A stretch of 64,000 nt of DNA, taken from the NCBI GenBank assembly GCA_949318235.1, contig OX439131.1, forward strand, positions 39,726,014 to 39,790,013. The letters run 5' to 3'. The position numbers and the translations under genes are program-made. The stretch comes from Ecdyonurus torrentis (taxonomy: Eukaryota; Arthropoda; Insecta; Ephemeroptera; Heptageniidae). The notes under the pieces are model-generated. The model searched no databases, was not told the origin of the DNA, and saw only the letters and a program-made list of their open reading frames with translations. Of the stretch, positions 44,830-62,407 are shown piece after piece; the first letter of the stretch is position 1; each line of letters opens with the position of its first letter.

Positions 44830-44984
44830 GAGCTGTGACGTCACAAACCCGCAGCTGTGATTTTTTAAATGGAAAATAAATTAAAAATCAATGGATCCGG
44901 CCCAATCAACGTTGATATTTACTAAAATTTAGGTGTGTTAGAATATTAGATATGTTTTTTGTTCAAGGTGTGCTACGGCTTTAA

Positions 44985-47680
44985 ACAAAATAACAACATC
45001 TTTGAATACAGGGATACGAATATTTCATTATTTGATATTGATCAAAAATGGAGCATACTTTAACCTTTTAGTATTATTTTATTCGTAGTAATGTTGTTAC
45101 TAGCACAGAAAATTATAGCACAATAGAAATGTCTACGATTTTTTATTGTTGTTGTTGATTCTTATGACATATATTTTAAAATAGCATAGAGTGTCAAGTC
45201 ATTTAGTCCTTTTTTAAATTTTCTGACCACATTTTTAATGAATTTTTGAAAAAGCTCAAATTCTGGCCAGTTAAAAGAATCAACATAAAAAAATCGTTCA
45301 ATTGTTTATGCTGCACTCATAGGATATTAATTAATTGATAGAAATTTGATAAAATATTTTTTTAGTAATTTTTTAATTATGTTTGGATGCACTTTTGAGC
45401 TTTAAAAAAATTAATACTTCACTATATTAGTACAGAAATAATGCTGAAAATTTTACTGGTTTAAAATTTTATGTCCTTTCTAATTTTTCATCCAAATTAC
45501 AAAAAAAAAAAAAAAAAAAAAAAAAAACTTTGTCATTGTTACATTTTATATACTTACACATAACGACTTCTTATATGATTCACAATATTATTTAAATATT
45601 GGATTATAATGTTTAAAAAAAATGCCAATGATACATGACTGACACAATTGACGTAATCATGTTATTATTTAGATGACACATTATGACAAGTCGGTTGACC
45701 CTAATAACGTCTAAAAAAAAACATATAATTTTAACAAATACAATTATTTATTGTTATTCCATATGGTTTAGATTTAATAAAATTCATAATAATCACTATA
45801 TTGCATAATAATTCCTTTGTGTATGAATATAATACAACTTGCTTATATAATCAGGTTATTGTAATTTAAACTATATAAAATGCAAATATGTTTAATAAAT
45901 ATTCAATTGACTTAATCATTTATGCATTAAAATACGTGTATGATTTTTGTTATACCGCATATACATGGCAAATTTATTTAATAATTTTTAACTAATAATT
46001 ACATTTTTACAAGAACATTTCTTCATTTTAAGAAAATGATAATTTAATAAGAAAATGTCCATTAAAGACATTTTTTATAAGAGTATTATTTTAACAATTA
46101 AAATTTTTTTATAATAATATAATAAATCGTATGATTTGACACTGTATGGTGTTTGTATTATAATAAATATGTAAGTTTCATAACAAATTGTAGCTCAATA
46201 ATAAAATTCTCTTATTTCCTCAACGTTTTTTATGCTCTTGGTTTTCCCAAAGAGAAATAAATACATATTTACATATGTAAAAATAATCATAAAAAAACAT
46301 TATTTTAATACAAATGTTATACATTAAATGTAGCACGTTTGCTGTAGTTGAACAAACAAAACAATACAACAATAATTCATAAAAATGAGCTACATTTATT
46401 ATTATTTTTATTTTATTTACTATGGTTGCAACTAATGCATAATATTATATGAAATACTGACATGAGTACGTACGTAAAAACTGATTAAACTTTTAATTAT
46501 TTATATTGCCTTCTCGTACACATATACAATTGTATACAAAATTAATTTATTATAGTGAAAATACAAGTTTAAAAAAAAATATATTCAATTGTTTTTACAC
46601 CACAACATATCTGTAAAATTTTAGATGACATTGTTTCTTTAAGATAAACTATGATAAAAAAATATATATTTCTTTTTTTTAAGAGACTGAAAGAGATAAA
46701 TTGTCCAGTTATACAACATTTTATATTATTGCACGCTTTTATATTAAACGTATATAGTTTAAAATAACCTATACTATCTTTCATAATGTTTCATAGAAAA
46801 TTTATGTCTCCCTGAAGAAGCTAAAAGACTTTTTGTGTAATAAGATATGATTTACAAAGAAATAATAATAAAGAGAAAACTCTTCATTGCGGTGTATATA
46901 TAAGAAATTTCATGTTTTAATAATATTCCTTTTTAACGACAACGTACATTTCAACTTTTTTTTTATATATATATATTTCTTATAAAAATTATTATAAATT
47001 TTAAATGTTTACGTGAGCTCTTTCAATATAATTTCATTTTTATTTTGTTTATTAATAATATTATTAATAAATAAAATATAAAATACATAGAAATATAAGG
47101 ATTATACTTTATAATAAACAAGTTAAGCTTTCTATTTTTATTACAATATATTTATTATTTTTAATATTTATGCGGAACTAGCTTTACATTAAATATTGAC
47201 AAATTACTGAGAAAATTTTTATTTTTACTGTAAAAACATTTTTTTTCCTTCTTTTTTTTTTAGAGGAGGTAGTGCAATACAAATGAGGAAGACTCATAGC
47301 ATTATTTTGGTAATGCAGGTAACATATTGTAAACAGTATAAAAAATTTATTTTATAATAACTTTTAGCATCTAAAAGTAGGTTGCTGAATTATTTGTCAC
47401 ATTATCAAGTCTCTACATGAAACCATTGGTTGGTTAATAATCTTAAATCAATTAATCAATTAAGAGCTAAAGCAACCATGTTTAAGCAATTATGGATTGG
47501 TTAGCAACTGGTCAACGAATTTAAAATTGATAGAACAGTATTATTTATCTTAACTGTAATTTTCAACTCTTTTTTAAGTTTTGATTAAAATTCTTTTAAT
47601 AATGATTATAATTATAAAATCTGCTGTACATGATCAACAAAATTTTTCTCTTTATATTTCAATCTTACTTATTTAAAATT
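44985..47680. other. AT-rich spacer
   Basis: No gene seen. Poly(A) at about 45500-45526. Small open frames are low-complexity. Confidence 0.5.
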
Positions 47681-47812
47681 AGAAGGAAGCTCCGCGGAAA
47701 AAAAGGTCTTGCTCGGATAAAAGGTCCTAACTGTGCGCAGCTCGCCGACATGCTATACCTGTGCGCAAAGGCAGGTCCTTTATCCGAGGAACTTTTTTCC
47801 GCGCACCTTCTT
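47681..47812. mobile_element. GC-elevated hairpin element
   Basis: The arms AGAAGGAAGCTCCGCGGAAA...CTCGGATAAAAGGTCC and, inverted from the right, AGAAGGTGCGCGGAAAAAA...CTCGGATAAAGGACC pair over about 50 bp with small bulges, around a loop containing TGCGCAGCTCGCCG. It has a foldback or MITE-like form, next to (TA)n. Frames across it run into the microsatellite and are not genes. A structured RNA is an alternative. Confidence 0.55.
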
Positions 47813-47848
47813 TCAGATCTTCAAATTTCATACCTCGTCTTGTATATT

Positions 47849-47850
<2 letters not shown>

Positions 47851-47937
<87 letters not shown>
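47851..47937. repeat. (TA)n microsatellite
   Basis: About 87 bp of TA. Confidence 0.96.
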
Positions 47938-47938
<1 letters not shown>

Positions 47939-49262
47939 CATTTTTTTATTGAGATTATATTGGAAATGTATGGTTAGTAAATTAATTAAGTACTACGTTT
48001 TTAATCTTTACATTACGTATATAAATTTCCACAATATTATAAATTATTAATATAAATCTCTTAAAAGTGCTCTTTTTCAGCGGGCAATTAAAAATTTTAG
48101 CAGTAAATAAAAGATTAAATTAAATTTTCTATGCAAAAAAAACAAACAAAAAAAGACTAGAACTTAAATTATGAAGCTCAAAGAGAAAGAAAAATTGCAA
48201 CTATTTGAAGTAAAAAGTTATACGTATGTCAGTAGTAGTTATAAAGTAATAAATATTCATAATGTCTAGGGCAAGAAATCATAAACTAGACAGAGTTATA
48301 AAGGTGTATGTTTTTGTTGCACCCACTACTCCCATGGCGTTCTAATTACTTTGCCTTGGTGACAAGTTGGGACCTCCCTTATACCTCGCTATGAATATAT
48401 GTTGATTAAAATCTTCCCCTAACTTGTTTGTCTTCACTTCGCAAACTTAGAAGAAGTAAAAAAAAAAATTATCACATAAATTTATTTGTTTTAAAGTAAA
48501 AAAAAAAAGCTACCTTATCTTAAGAGTCATACATTTTATTTTTTTTAAACAATTAATAAATAAATTTAACTTTATTTTTGCATTGCATATATAAAACTTT
48601 TTTTATAATATAAAGTAAACTAATTTTTTATTGTTAAATATATTTTTTCTTTACTATAAAATAAACTTTTATTTTTATAGCTTGAAGCTATATTTTAATT
48701 ATTTAGTAATTAAGATTTTTTTCCTATTTGCTGCACAATTTATTATACAAGTATTTTAAAATTAATAATTATATTCTTACTGCACCTTGCGCTATTCTCT
48801 ATGTTATTTTAATTATCATGATGTTAAATAAAAGTATATTTTACTTTTTGTAATTACACCTTTTATTAACTATTATTATTTTTTTTCAATGGAAATCGAT
48901 AAGGTTATTTTTGCTATTTTATTTTACTTTGTGATATTATTCACAATAACAATTTTAAAAATAGTAAATAACAACATAAAGGTAGTTTTCTCTTTTATAG
49001 ATTATTATTATTATTCATTGATATATATTTTTTTGAGTGCCTGGTAAAGCTCGTTATTCTTCAATTGTCTATAGACAAAACCTTGTCTCAGTAATTTGTC
49101 ATACCTTGTTAGCGTTAAGTGTGTTTTTCAAACATTTATTCAACATTCATCATTGGCCTTTTTTTTTTTCATTTTTTATCTAATACAACGAGAGGAAATT
49201 TATCGTATTTTCTCAAAGAAACAAGAACTTTGTTTTGGTATGCAGAAAAAAAATGAAACACG

Positions 49263-49265
<3 letters not shown>
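47938..49265. other. Spacer, mostly AT-rich
   Basis: No gene seen. 48300-48450 is of mixed composition without a recognisable motif. Confidence 0.45.

Positions 49266-49346
<81 letters not shown>
49266..49346. repeat. (CT)n microsatellite
   Basis: About 81 bp of CT with one phase break near 49295. Confidence 0.96.
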
Positions 49347-49349
<3 letters not shown>

Positions 49350-49490
49350 ATAGATTTCTAAAAACATGGTTCTGTTGCCGGAACTACGAGAACAAGGCTT
49401 GCAAATGGAAACTTGTTTTATTTTTATTTTTTTATTATTTTATTTTTGTCATCCCTGTGTTTAAAATTCTTGCAAGCCCTGGCAAAAGCG

Positions 49491-49611
<121 letters not shown>

Positions 49612-49706
49612 AAACAGCAAAATGATATAAATCAGACCCGCCCAGTGTCGCGTACAAAAGCCACCCATAGCTTATTCAAACCTTTTTTTTTTTTTTTTTT
49701 TTTTTT

Positions 49707-53324
<3,618 letters not shown>

Positions 53325-53400
53325 ATTTTTCATTTGGATTCGGTGCAATGGAAACCACACACCCGACTTGCAAAATCGTGTGTGTAGCAAAATGTTTTAA
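53325..53400 (+). repeat. Dispersed repeat R2, partial copy
   Basis: CATTTGGATTCGGTGCA and TCGTGTGTGTAGCAAAAT resemble the two ends of the copy at 53945-54080, with the middle missing or diverged. Confidence 0.4.
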
Positions 53401-53440
53401 TTTTCTCCTATATAACAGCTTCATTTGCTACTATGTTTAA

Positions 53441-53770
53441 ATGAGGAAGACTTAAAAAATTAGGGTGTAATATTATTTCTTGTTCTAAAAGAGGACATTG
53501 TCCTGAATCAATAGATATATGTGAATTTCTAATTTTTTTTTAGTTCATTAAGTATTTTTAATGAATTTTTAAAATTTGTGAAATGACTTCACAGGCTGCA
53601 ATTTTTTCCTATGGCCATATGTATAAGATGCAGCCTGTGACGTCAATTTGTGACTTTCAAAATTTAATTAAAAATACTAAATAAAGTAAAACAAAAATAG
53701 AAATTTACATTATGTATCGATTTTGGACAATGTCCTTTTTTAGAACTCCTAATTTTTAGTCTTTCTAATT
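53441..53770. mobile_element. TTAA-flanked palindromic MITE
   Basis: TTAA lies at 53437-53440 and 53771-53774. The arms pair through GAGGAAGACT, TTCTAAAAGAGGACATTGTCC (right arm with AAAAAAGG), GAATTTCTA, TTTAGTATTTTTAAT and CACAGGCTGCA. TGACGTCA is at 53638-53645 in the right arm, against TGACTTCA in the left. No coding frame. Confidence 0.8.
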
Positions 53771-53944
53771 TTAAAATTACCATTGAGGGAAATTACTATA
53801 TAAAAAAAAAAGTTTCTGTATCATTATTATTAGTTTCATTACTAAAGGGATAAAGCTGTACTGCAAGATCACATTTACTTATTTACAACTAATTAAATCA
53901 GACACTAGATACTAAGTTGTAAAATCGTATAACTATGCTATGCT

Positions 53945-54080
53945 ATACACATGATTATGATAATATATTTTTATCATTTAAATTCAGTGCAAGTTTTTCT
54001 CATAAGTATAACATTTCAAAGTTAGAGCAAGTTTTTGAATGATAAAATATATCATCGCAATCGTGTGTATAGCAAAATAT
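53945..54080 (+). repeat. Dispersed repeat R2, copy C
   Basis: Homologous over about 130 bp to 17361-17490 with the same order of motifs. Confidence 0.6.
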
Positions 54081-54439
54081 CTGAACTATCTTACATTTTG
54101 CAACTCAATTTACAAGTATGTAAATTTTTTTAAACAACTATTGACAGAAATTACTATGTAGATGAAGTATGTAAAAAAGTAAGTTTTAGTTCTATTTTTT
54201 TTTATATTATTTTTACCCATAATATATCAAAATTTTATACCAAAAGTCATTTGATTTTTTTTCTTCCAAAAATTTCTATATGCCTTGTAAAATATTAAGC
54301 ATATATAAATATTGTAAACCATAACGATTTATTCTAATAACATTATATATTAGTACATAAGTACTATGTGTTATCCCCTTTATGATTTATTGCTGATAAT
54401 ATACATCATTGATAGTTTATGGTGGTTTTACTATGACTT
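54081..54439. other. AT-rich spacer
   Basis: No recognised feature. Confidence 0.5.
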
Positions 54440-54558
54440 GGTATGTCTATTTTAAGCGGGAGGGATTGCTTTGGTCAGTTAGAGCTTCAATAGCGTCAAT
54501 CGTGAGAGCGGGTAAAGAGATTGGGGGAGCGAGATGTGCTTCGCATTTAGGCACGTTG

Positions 54559-54560
<2 letters not shown>
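54440..54560. other. GC-elevated island before a (GA)n tract
   Basis: A mixed, G-rich stretch (for example GCGGGAGGGA and GATTGGGGGAGCGAG) lying in a 98-codon frame at 54409-54705 that continues through the GA repeat. The first 50 residues are not low-complexity, but no domain is recognised and there is no splice or promoter support. It is more likely regulatory or old repeat DNA. Confidence 0.25.

Positions 54561-54619
<59 letters not shown>
54561..54619. repeat. (GA)n microsatellite
   Basis: About 59 bp of GA. Confidence 0.96.
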
Positions 54620-57287
<2,668 letters not shown>

Positions 57288-57350
57288 ATAATTAAGGCAT
57301 TGTGAGGGCATGACAGCCCTATTTTTAAAAAAACCTTGACCAAAACATAA
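57288..57350 (-). mobile_element. Non-LTR retroelement 3' end, family L1t copy 2
   Basis: Reverse complement of the 31630-31722 sequence: on the minus strand TGGTCAAGGTTTTTTTAAAA, TAGGGCTGTCATGCCCTCAC, AATGCCTTAAT. The triplet tail has largely decayed. Confidence 0.7.
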
Positions 57351-59454
57351 CCTTTTACAGTAACGTAACACGATAATACATCTTTTATAAAAGCATATAT
57401 ATATTATTTTACAATACAAATAAAACATTATACACATATATCATAGTATATGTATATACAATACAGTATATTCAATAATAAAACCATATATAGTTTTTTC
57501 TTTATTGAATATATATTATATATCACAAAATTGAAATAAAATATACTGTATGTTACACTGTTGAAATAAGTGAAAGTTGTGTTGTAGCTTTTTACAGTGT
57601 TTCGTTTGTAAATAATAATGATAATAAAAAAAAAGAGGCAAACAAGTTGTGTGGGTGACTCAAGAGCACTTCTTAAGATTATATACGAGTTACTGCATTG
57701 ATGTCTGTTTCTTAGTATTTAATAAAATGAAAAAGAAAAAGATATGTATATCTGGAAAATAAAAAATTAAACGAGAGCAGTTTTATTTTAACTGAATTTA
57801 TTTTTAGATGGTTTAGTTTTTAATAACATGTTTTTGATATCAAAGCTTACATTAATTCATTATGCTAATGTATTGAAAAGTTTATAAATTTAAATTAATA
57901 TTAATTTCTTACAGGCATGAACAAAATTAGTTAAAAAACTGAAAAAAAAATTGCTTTTAAGGTGTAAACAACTTTTGTTTGCTTAAAATAAAAACTGGTG
58001 ACAATATATAAATTTATTTGCCTTCAATTTTTATAATAATAATGAAATTTGGTTAAAAATGCAGTTATATTATTTCTTGTTCGTTATTTAATCTGAAAGG
58101 TTAAGAAAAATAGTCACTTTACTTGCTTTTATAATTTTTTTTATGTGGTGACCTATTTTTGTTGTACTAAACCTATATGATTGCTTTGCTACCATCATAA
58201 AAAACAATTACAAACTTTACAATGATTTTTTAAAGCCTTCATTAACACATACTTGTTATTGCATACACACAATAATCACTAAATCATGATCAATTCATAT
58301 GCATACCAAAATACTGCATGGCATCAAAATTCATTTCAAGTAGAACAACTTTTTTTTTTTTTTTGCTTACACTTGATAAAAAAAATGCTTACATGTAATG
58401 TATTAAGGACAATGTTTTATTTAAAAGCACTTGATATACAAGTTTACTTACACCAGTGATGAGGTACTGCTACATGCCCTCAAGTTATAAAAAAACATAT
58501 TCATATTTCTTTTCTAAGTACGCGTTGATATTAACGGGAAGCTCAAGTTTTTGTATCATTAGAAATTCTTTATTTTAAAATGTATAAAAAAAATAATTCA
58601 AGAGTTTTTTAAACGCCTTGGTATCATGGTAAAAGACATACTTCGTTATATAGTGTCATATGACCGTAGAATCGTGGAAGAGGAAAAAAAAACTTGGTTT
58701 ATATAAGGAGTAAAAAAAAAAATATTTCCTACTTGAGTGATAAAATTGAAACACTTCTAATTTATATGAGAGAAAAAGAGTTCTTTGAAAAAAATTCATT
58801 TAAATAACATTAAAATGTTAGTATAAACTTAATTTTTTGGTTGTATTTTATATAATTTTATAATCAAGCTTAAATCTTATAATATTTAACCATGAATAAT
58901 TACTTATAACTCAATAAACATTTTATACATTTTTTTAACTTTTATATACATACATAGAAATTTTTTTGTTGTTAAAAAAATTTAATAAACCTTTTTGTTA
59001 TAATACATATAGCAAAAAATTTAGAAGAAGTTGAAAACATAATTCTTTAATATAAATATTATGTTAATTATAAAACATAACACTGTAAGACTTTTAATAA
59101 TGTTAAGTGGTAAAATATATTATATAAAAACATTATTAGCACATTTGTATAATAAATGTTTTCATCCGTACAATTTTACACTTCTTTAAGTTCAAACAAA
59201 AAAACATCACCGACTTCTATTCTTTTCATTTATTTTTTTTCCCTGATGCATATTACAGTTGAAGCTATCAAATGAAAAACTACTAATATCAAATAATAAG
59301 GTATACAATTTGATATAAATTTTTCACCTTTCTAGTGTTTCACACACTAGGAAAGAGTATAGTATCTAGGCCCCAGAGTAAACGACTCGAAATGATGATG
59401 GATTGTTGCGCAAATCAACTTGGCATTTAGAGTTAAATTTGTGAAAAAAAGGAC

Positions 59455-59458
<4 letters not shown>
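57351..59458. other. AT-rich spacer
   Basis: No gene seen. Poly(T) at about 58350-58364. A somewhat less AT-biased stretch at 58140-58480 has no diagnostic feature. Confidence 0.5.

Positions 59459-59501
<43 letters not shown>
59459..59501. repeat. (GA)n microsatellite
   Basis: About 43 bp of GA, ending in GATA repeats. Confidence 0.96.
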
Positions 59502-59505
<4 letters not shown>

Positions 59506-59929
59506 TAGAGACGCAACGTGTATTCCGAGTTCTAAATTAAATTAGCTTTGTTTTAAAATGAATGTCCTTGTATTTTTTGCTTCTTAATATTCATGCTATG
59601 CTAAATATATTCTCAATTTTATGCTCCTGGTTTTATGAGAAAAATGTGAAATAATTGGTCAATTTCTTTCTTTTTTTAAAGTCATATAATTAATTTGATT
59701 TATATTTTATTTTTGAGGCTTAACTTTGTATTTAACTTGATTCTATAGATATACAAAAATAGTTTTGAAAAAATGAAACTATAATTATTTTGGAACAATT
59801 TAGATTTATATAAGAGTGTTTTGGCTAAAGATAATTACAATATCTACAATGATGTGTTTCATTTAACCTTTTTAATCACTATATTTATAACAGTAAAGGT
59901 TTTACCTAGAGTACTCTAGTTTTAAGACC
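59502..59929. other. AT-rich spacer
   Basis: No recognised feature. Confidence 0.5.
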
Positions 59930-60073
59930 CGCGCAGCCGTCTTATTTTATTTAATATTAAATTAATTTAAGAAAATAAGCCGCTGTGATTGGCTGAGAGT
60001 CGAATTTCAGACAAACACAGTGACTTATTTTCTTAAATTAATTTAATATTAATTAAAATAAGACGGCTGCGCG
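59930..60073. mobile_element. Near-perfect hairpin element
   Basis: Arms of about 58 bp (starting CGCGCAGCCGTCTTATTTTA and containing TTAAGAAAATAAG) are inverted around a loop of about 28 bp that contains ATTGGCTGAGAG. Outside the arms AGTAAAGG and its complement CCTTTACT also pair, so the element may extend to about 59892-60082 with a small extra segment on the left. MITE-like; no target duplication was established. Confidence 0.65.
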
Positions 60074-61214
60074 AGCCTTTACTTTTAAATTTGTATGTTG
60101 TTTTTGTTGTTTTTTTCACTAAAATTTGGTTTGGTGATCAAACTAAAATAAAATACAAAACATCAAGTCAAATTTATTAATTTTTAGAATCATCTCATAC
60201 AGTTTTCTTTTGCATTTATATAAAGTTAAATCTATTGTGTTTGGTGTACAATTAATTGGTATGATTTAAGTACTATCTCTATAACATCAGTTTCAATAGT
60301 AAGGGAAGTAAACTAATTGGTCTCTTAAGAATTGAGTTGCACGATGTTTTGGGATCCTTTCTTTACAGCGCTTTTTCATCTCTCCCCTTTTTTTTCTGCT
60401 CCTACACACATTTTTTATACTTATAGTTGAATAGAAGTTAGAATTGTACAATAATACTTTTCAAGTATAAAAAGTAATCAATTTTATTCTTCAAACTTAA
60501 AAAAAAATAAACATTTGAATTAAAGAGCGTACAGCACACATTGTTATCTTTGAAATCTTGTTTGATCAGGTTTTGTTCTTTCACAATCATAAAAAAATTG
60601 AATAGAAAGGGACTTCTACTCATTGTAGATGATACACTATAATATTTATTTTACATTGCTTAACATGGACGCATAATTTCTCTTAACATTAAATTTTAAT
60701 TAAAATTACCATTACAGTCGTAAATATTGCGTTTTCATTACGATAAGAGAGGAAAAAATATTTCACTTTATATAATAATGAATTAATTTAAAATAAACAT
60801 CGTGAAGGCGTTAAGAAACAGCATAAGCTACGCTAAACCCATGTAACAATAGGTATCATTAATATTTTAAGAATTTACATTTTCTACTTTCTAGCCTTTC
60901 TTATTTCATAAATATTTAATATTACTTTAAAGGCATGCAAAGTAAGCACTTCAACAGTAATAAATTTGTGTTTTATCAGCAAATAAAAATATGCCTTTTA
61001 TTTTTATAAAAATAAAATCACAAACTTTATTACTTTACATATTGAAGTGCACAATTTTTATAATAGAAAAGTTTTTAAACAAGCCAAAAAGTCAAAACTT
61101 TTTTTTTAACTTCGTTATACCACTCGTCAAAAATGATGTGAGACTTTTTTTTTACATAAAAAAAATAGTGTGTTAGTTTGAAGTAAAATTTTTAAAAGTT
61201 TGGCCATATTTACA
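60074..61214. other. AT-rich spacer
   Basis: No recognised gene. Confidence 0.5.
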
Positions 61215-61394
61215 ATGTGTGAGTTTAAAATTGAATTGGGTATTGATTGCAATGACCTTACAAATGAAGCTATGTCAAAGAGTGAGAAGAACATGAGAGT
61301 ATCAAGTGAAAGTAATTACCTCAAACCTCAATTCTGCGTGCTGACAATGCATTACATTACATTAAATTTTGATACTGATGATAATAAAGTTTGA
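61215..61394 (+). pseudogene. Weak coding-like remnant, unidentified
   Basis: An ATG at 61215 opens a 59-residue frame whose composition (D, E, S, N, few I/F/Y runs) is less AT-driven than neighbouring chance frames. It contains CNDLTNEAMSKSEKN and ends in FDTDDNKV. AATAAA overlaps its last codons (about 61384-61389). It may be a decayed exon or the 3' end of a retroelement. Length alone is within chance. Confidence 0.2.
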
Positions 61395-62318
61395 AAAGTA
61401 ATTTTATGATATGTACAATTTTTTTAAAACCATTTTATTATTGAAAAGGTTTGGCTTTCGTGTTACACCGTGTTAAAGCAGTAAACTGACATTGAAAAGG
61501 AATTCGGCTCGACCGGAACTCGAAAAAACAAAATAGGCGTTAAATTACAAACTCTCATTTTATTATTATTATTACTTTTTGTTTTCATAAGTATTGAAGT
61601 TTTTATTGAAATGTATATTTTCTTTCTTTAAAATAAAAATTAATAAAACTGTTTTTTTTTTTTTTTTTTTTTTTTTACATATTGTTATTTTACATTTATG
61701 TGCTCATTTTTTAGTGTAAATATTTTTAGCGATATATATTAAATTAACCCACTTAATTCCAAATAATTGAAATTGTTACTATTTCACAGTTCTTTGTGTG
61801 ATATATTTTTATTAAATTTGGTAATTATACAATTATTTTTAAAGTATAAAAATAGCAGAAATGTAATTATATAGCAATTAAATATGTATTTTTGTTTCAT
61901 TAGTAAAATACTTAATAATATTGCGCATAAAAAAAAAACATACAGATTTTATCTCAAAGAAAAAGGAAAACATGCTATACTACACGATAACTCGATAAGT
62001 ATTAGATGTATATAACAGAAGTTGAGTTTTAACTTATATATATAATAAAAAAACAAGAACAAAAAGTATTGTTTTATGAAGATACAATCATGTGACGTCA
62101 TATTGTATACGAAGTCTGTTTTTTAGTATACAATCCAAACAGAGAGAAGACTAATGCGTCTATTGTGTGTAAGATATCATTATATCGTCTCACGTATTTT
62201 GTTATTAGAGTAAAATGATGATTGTAACTGCGCAATAATGTAATTATCATTTATGTTCTTGCTTATATTGTCTTATTTATATATGACATCTTTGTACCAC
62301 GCCTTATTTAGAGTCATA

Positions 62319-62321
<3 letters not shown>
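61395..62321. other. AT-rich spacer
   Basis: No gene seen. Poly(T) at about 61651-61676. TGACGTCA at 62093-62100 is outside any element I recognise. Confidence 0.5.

Positions 62322-62405
<84 letters not shown>
62322..62405. repeat. (CT)n microsatellite
   Basis: About 84 bp of CT with one A interruption near 62369. Confidence 0.96.

Positions 62406-62407
<2 letters not shown>

Larger units (their letters stand above)
44140..44980 (+). mobile_element. TTAA-flanked element carrying a gene fragment
   Basis: TTAA lies at 44136-44139 and 44981-44984. The left arm (44140-44262) begins AGGCATAGAACACCTTAAAC; the right arm, read inward, begins AGCCGTAGCACACCTTGAAC. Both arms continue with ACAAAAAACAT-like, TCTAATTTATTTTCC-like and GGGTTTGTGA...TCACAGCTC segments. 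The right arm has an extra segment of about 45 bp. Between the arms lie an AT-rich intron-like stretch, a coding exon, a 3' UTR and 31 A's. TGACGTCA sits in the right arm (44836-44843). A MITE carrying host coding sequence resembles Pack-type elements; which transposase moves it is unknown. Confidence 0.78.

Noticed and set aside
61440..61540. Possible tRNA or tRNA-derived SINE near GGCTCGACCGGAACTCG
   Set aside because: Only a loose B-box resemblance on the minus strand; no A box or cloverleaf could be formed.
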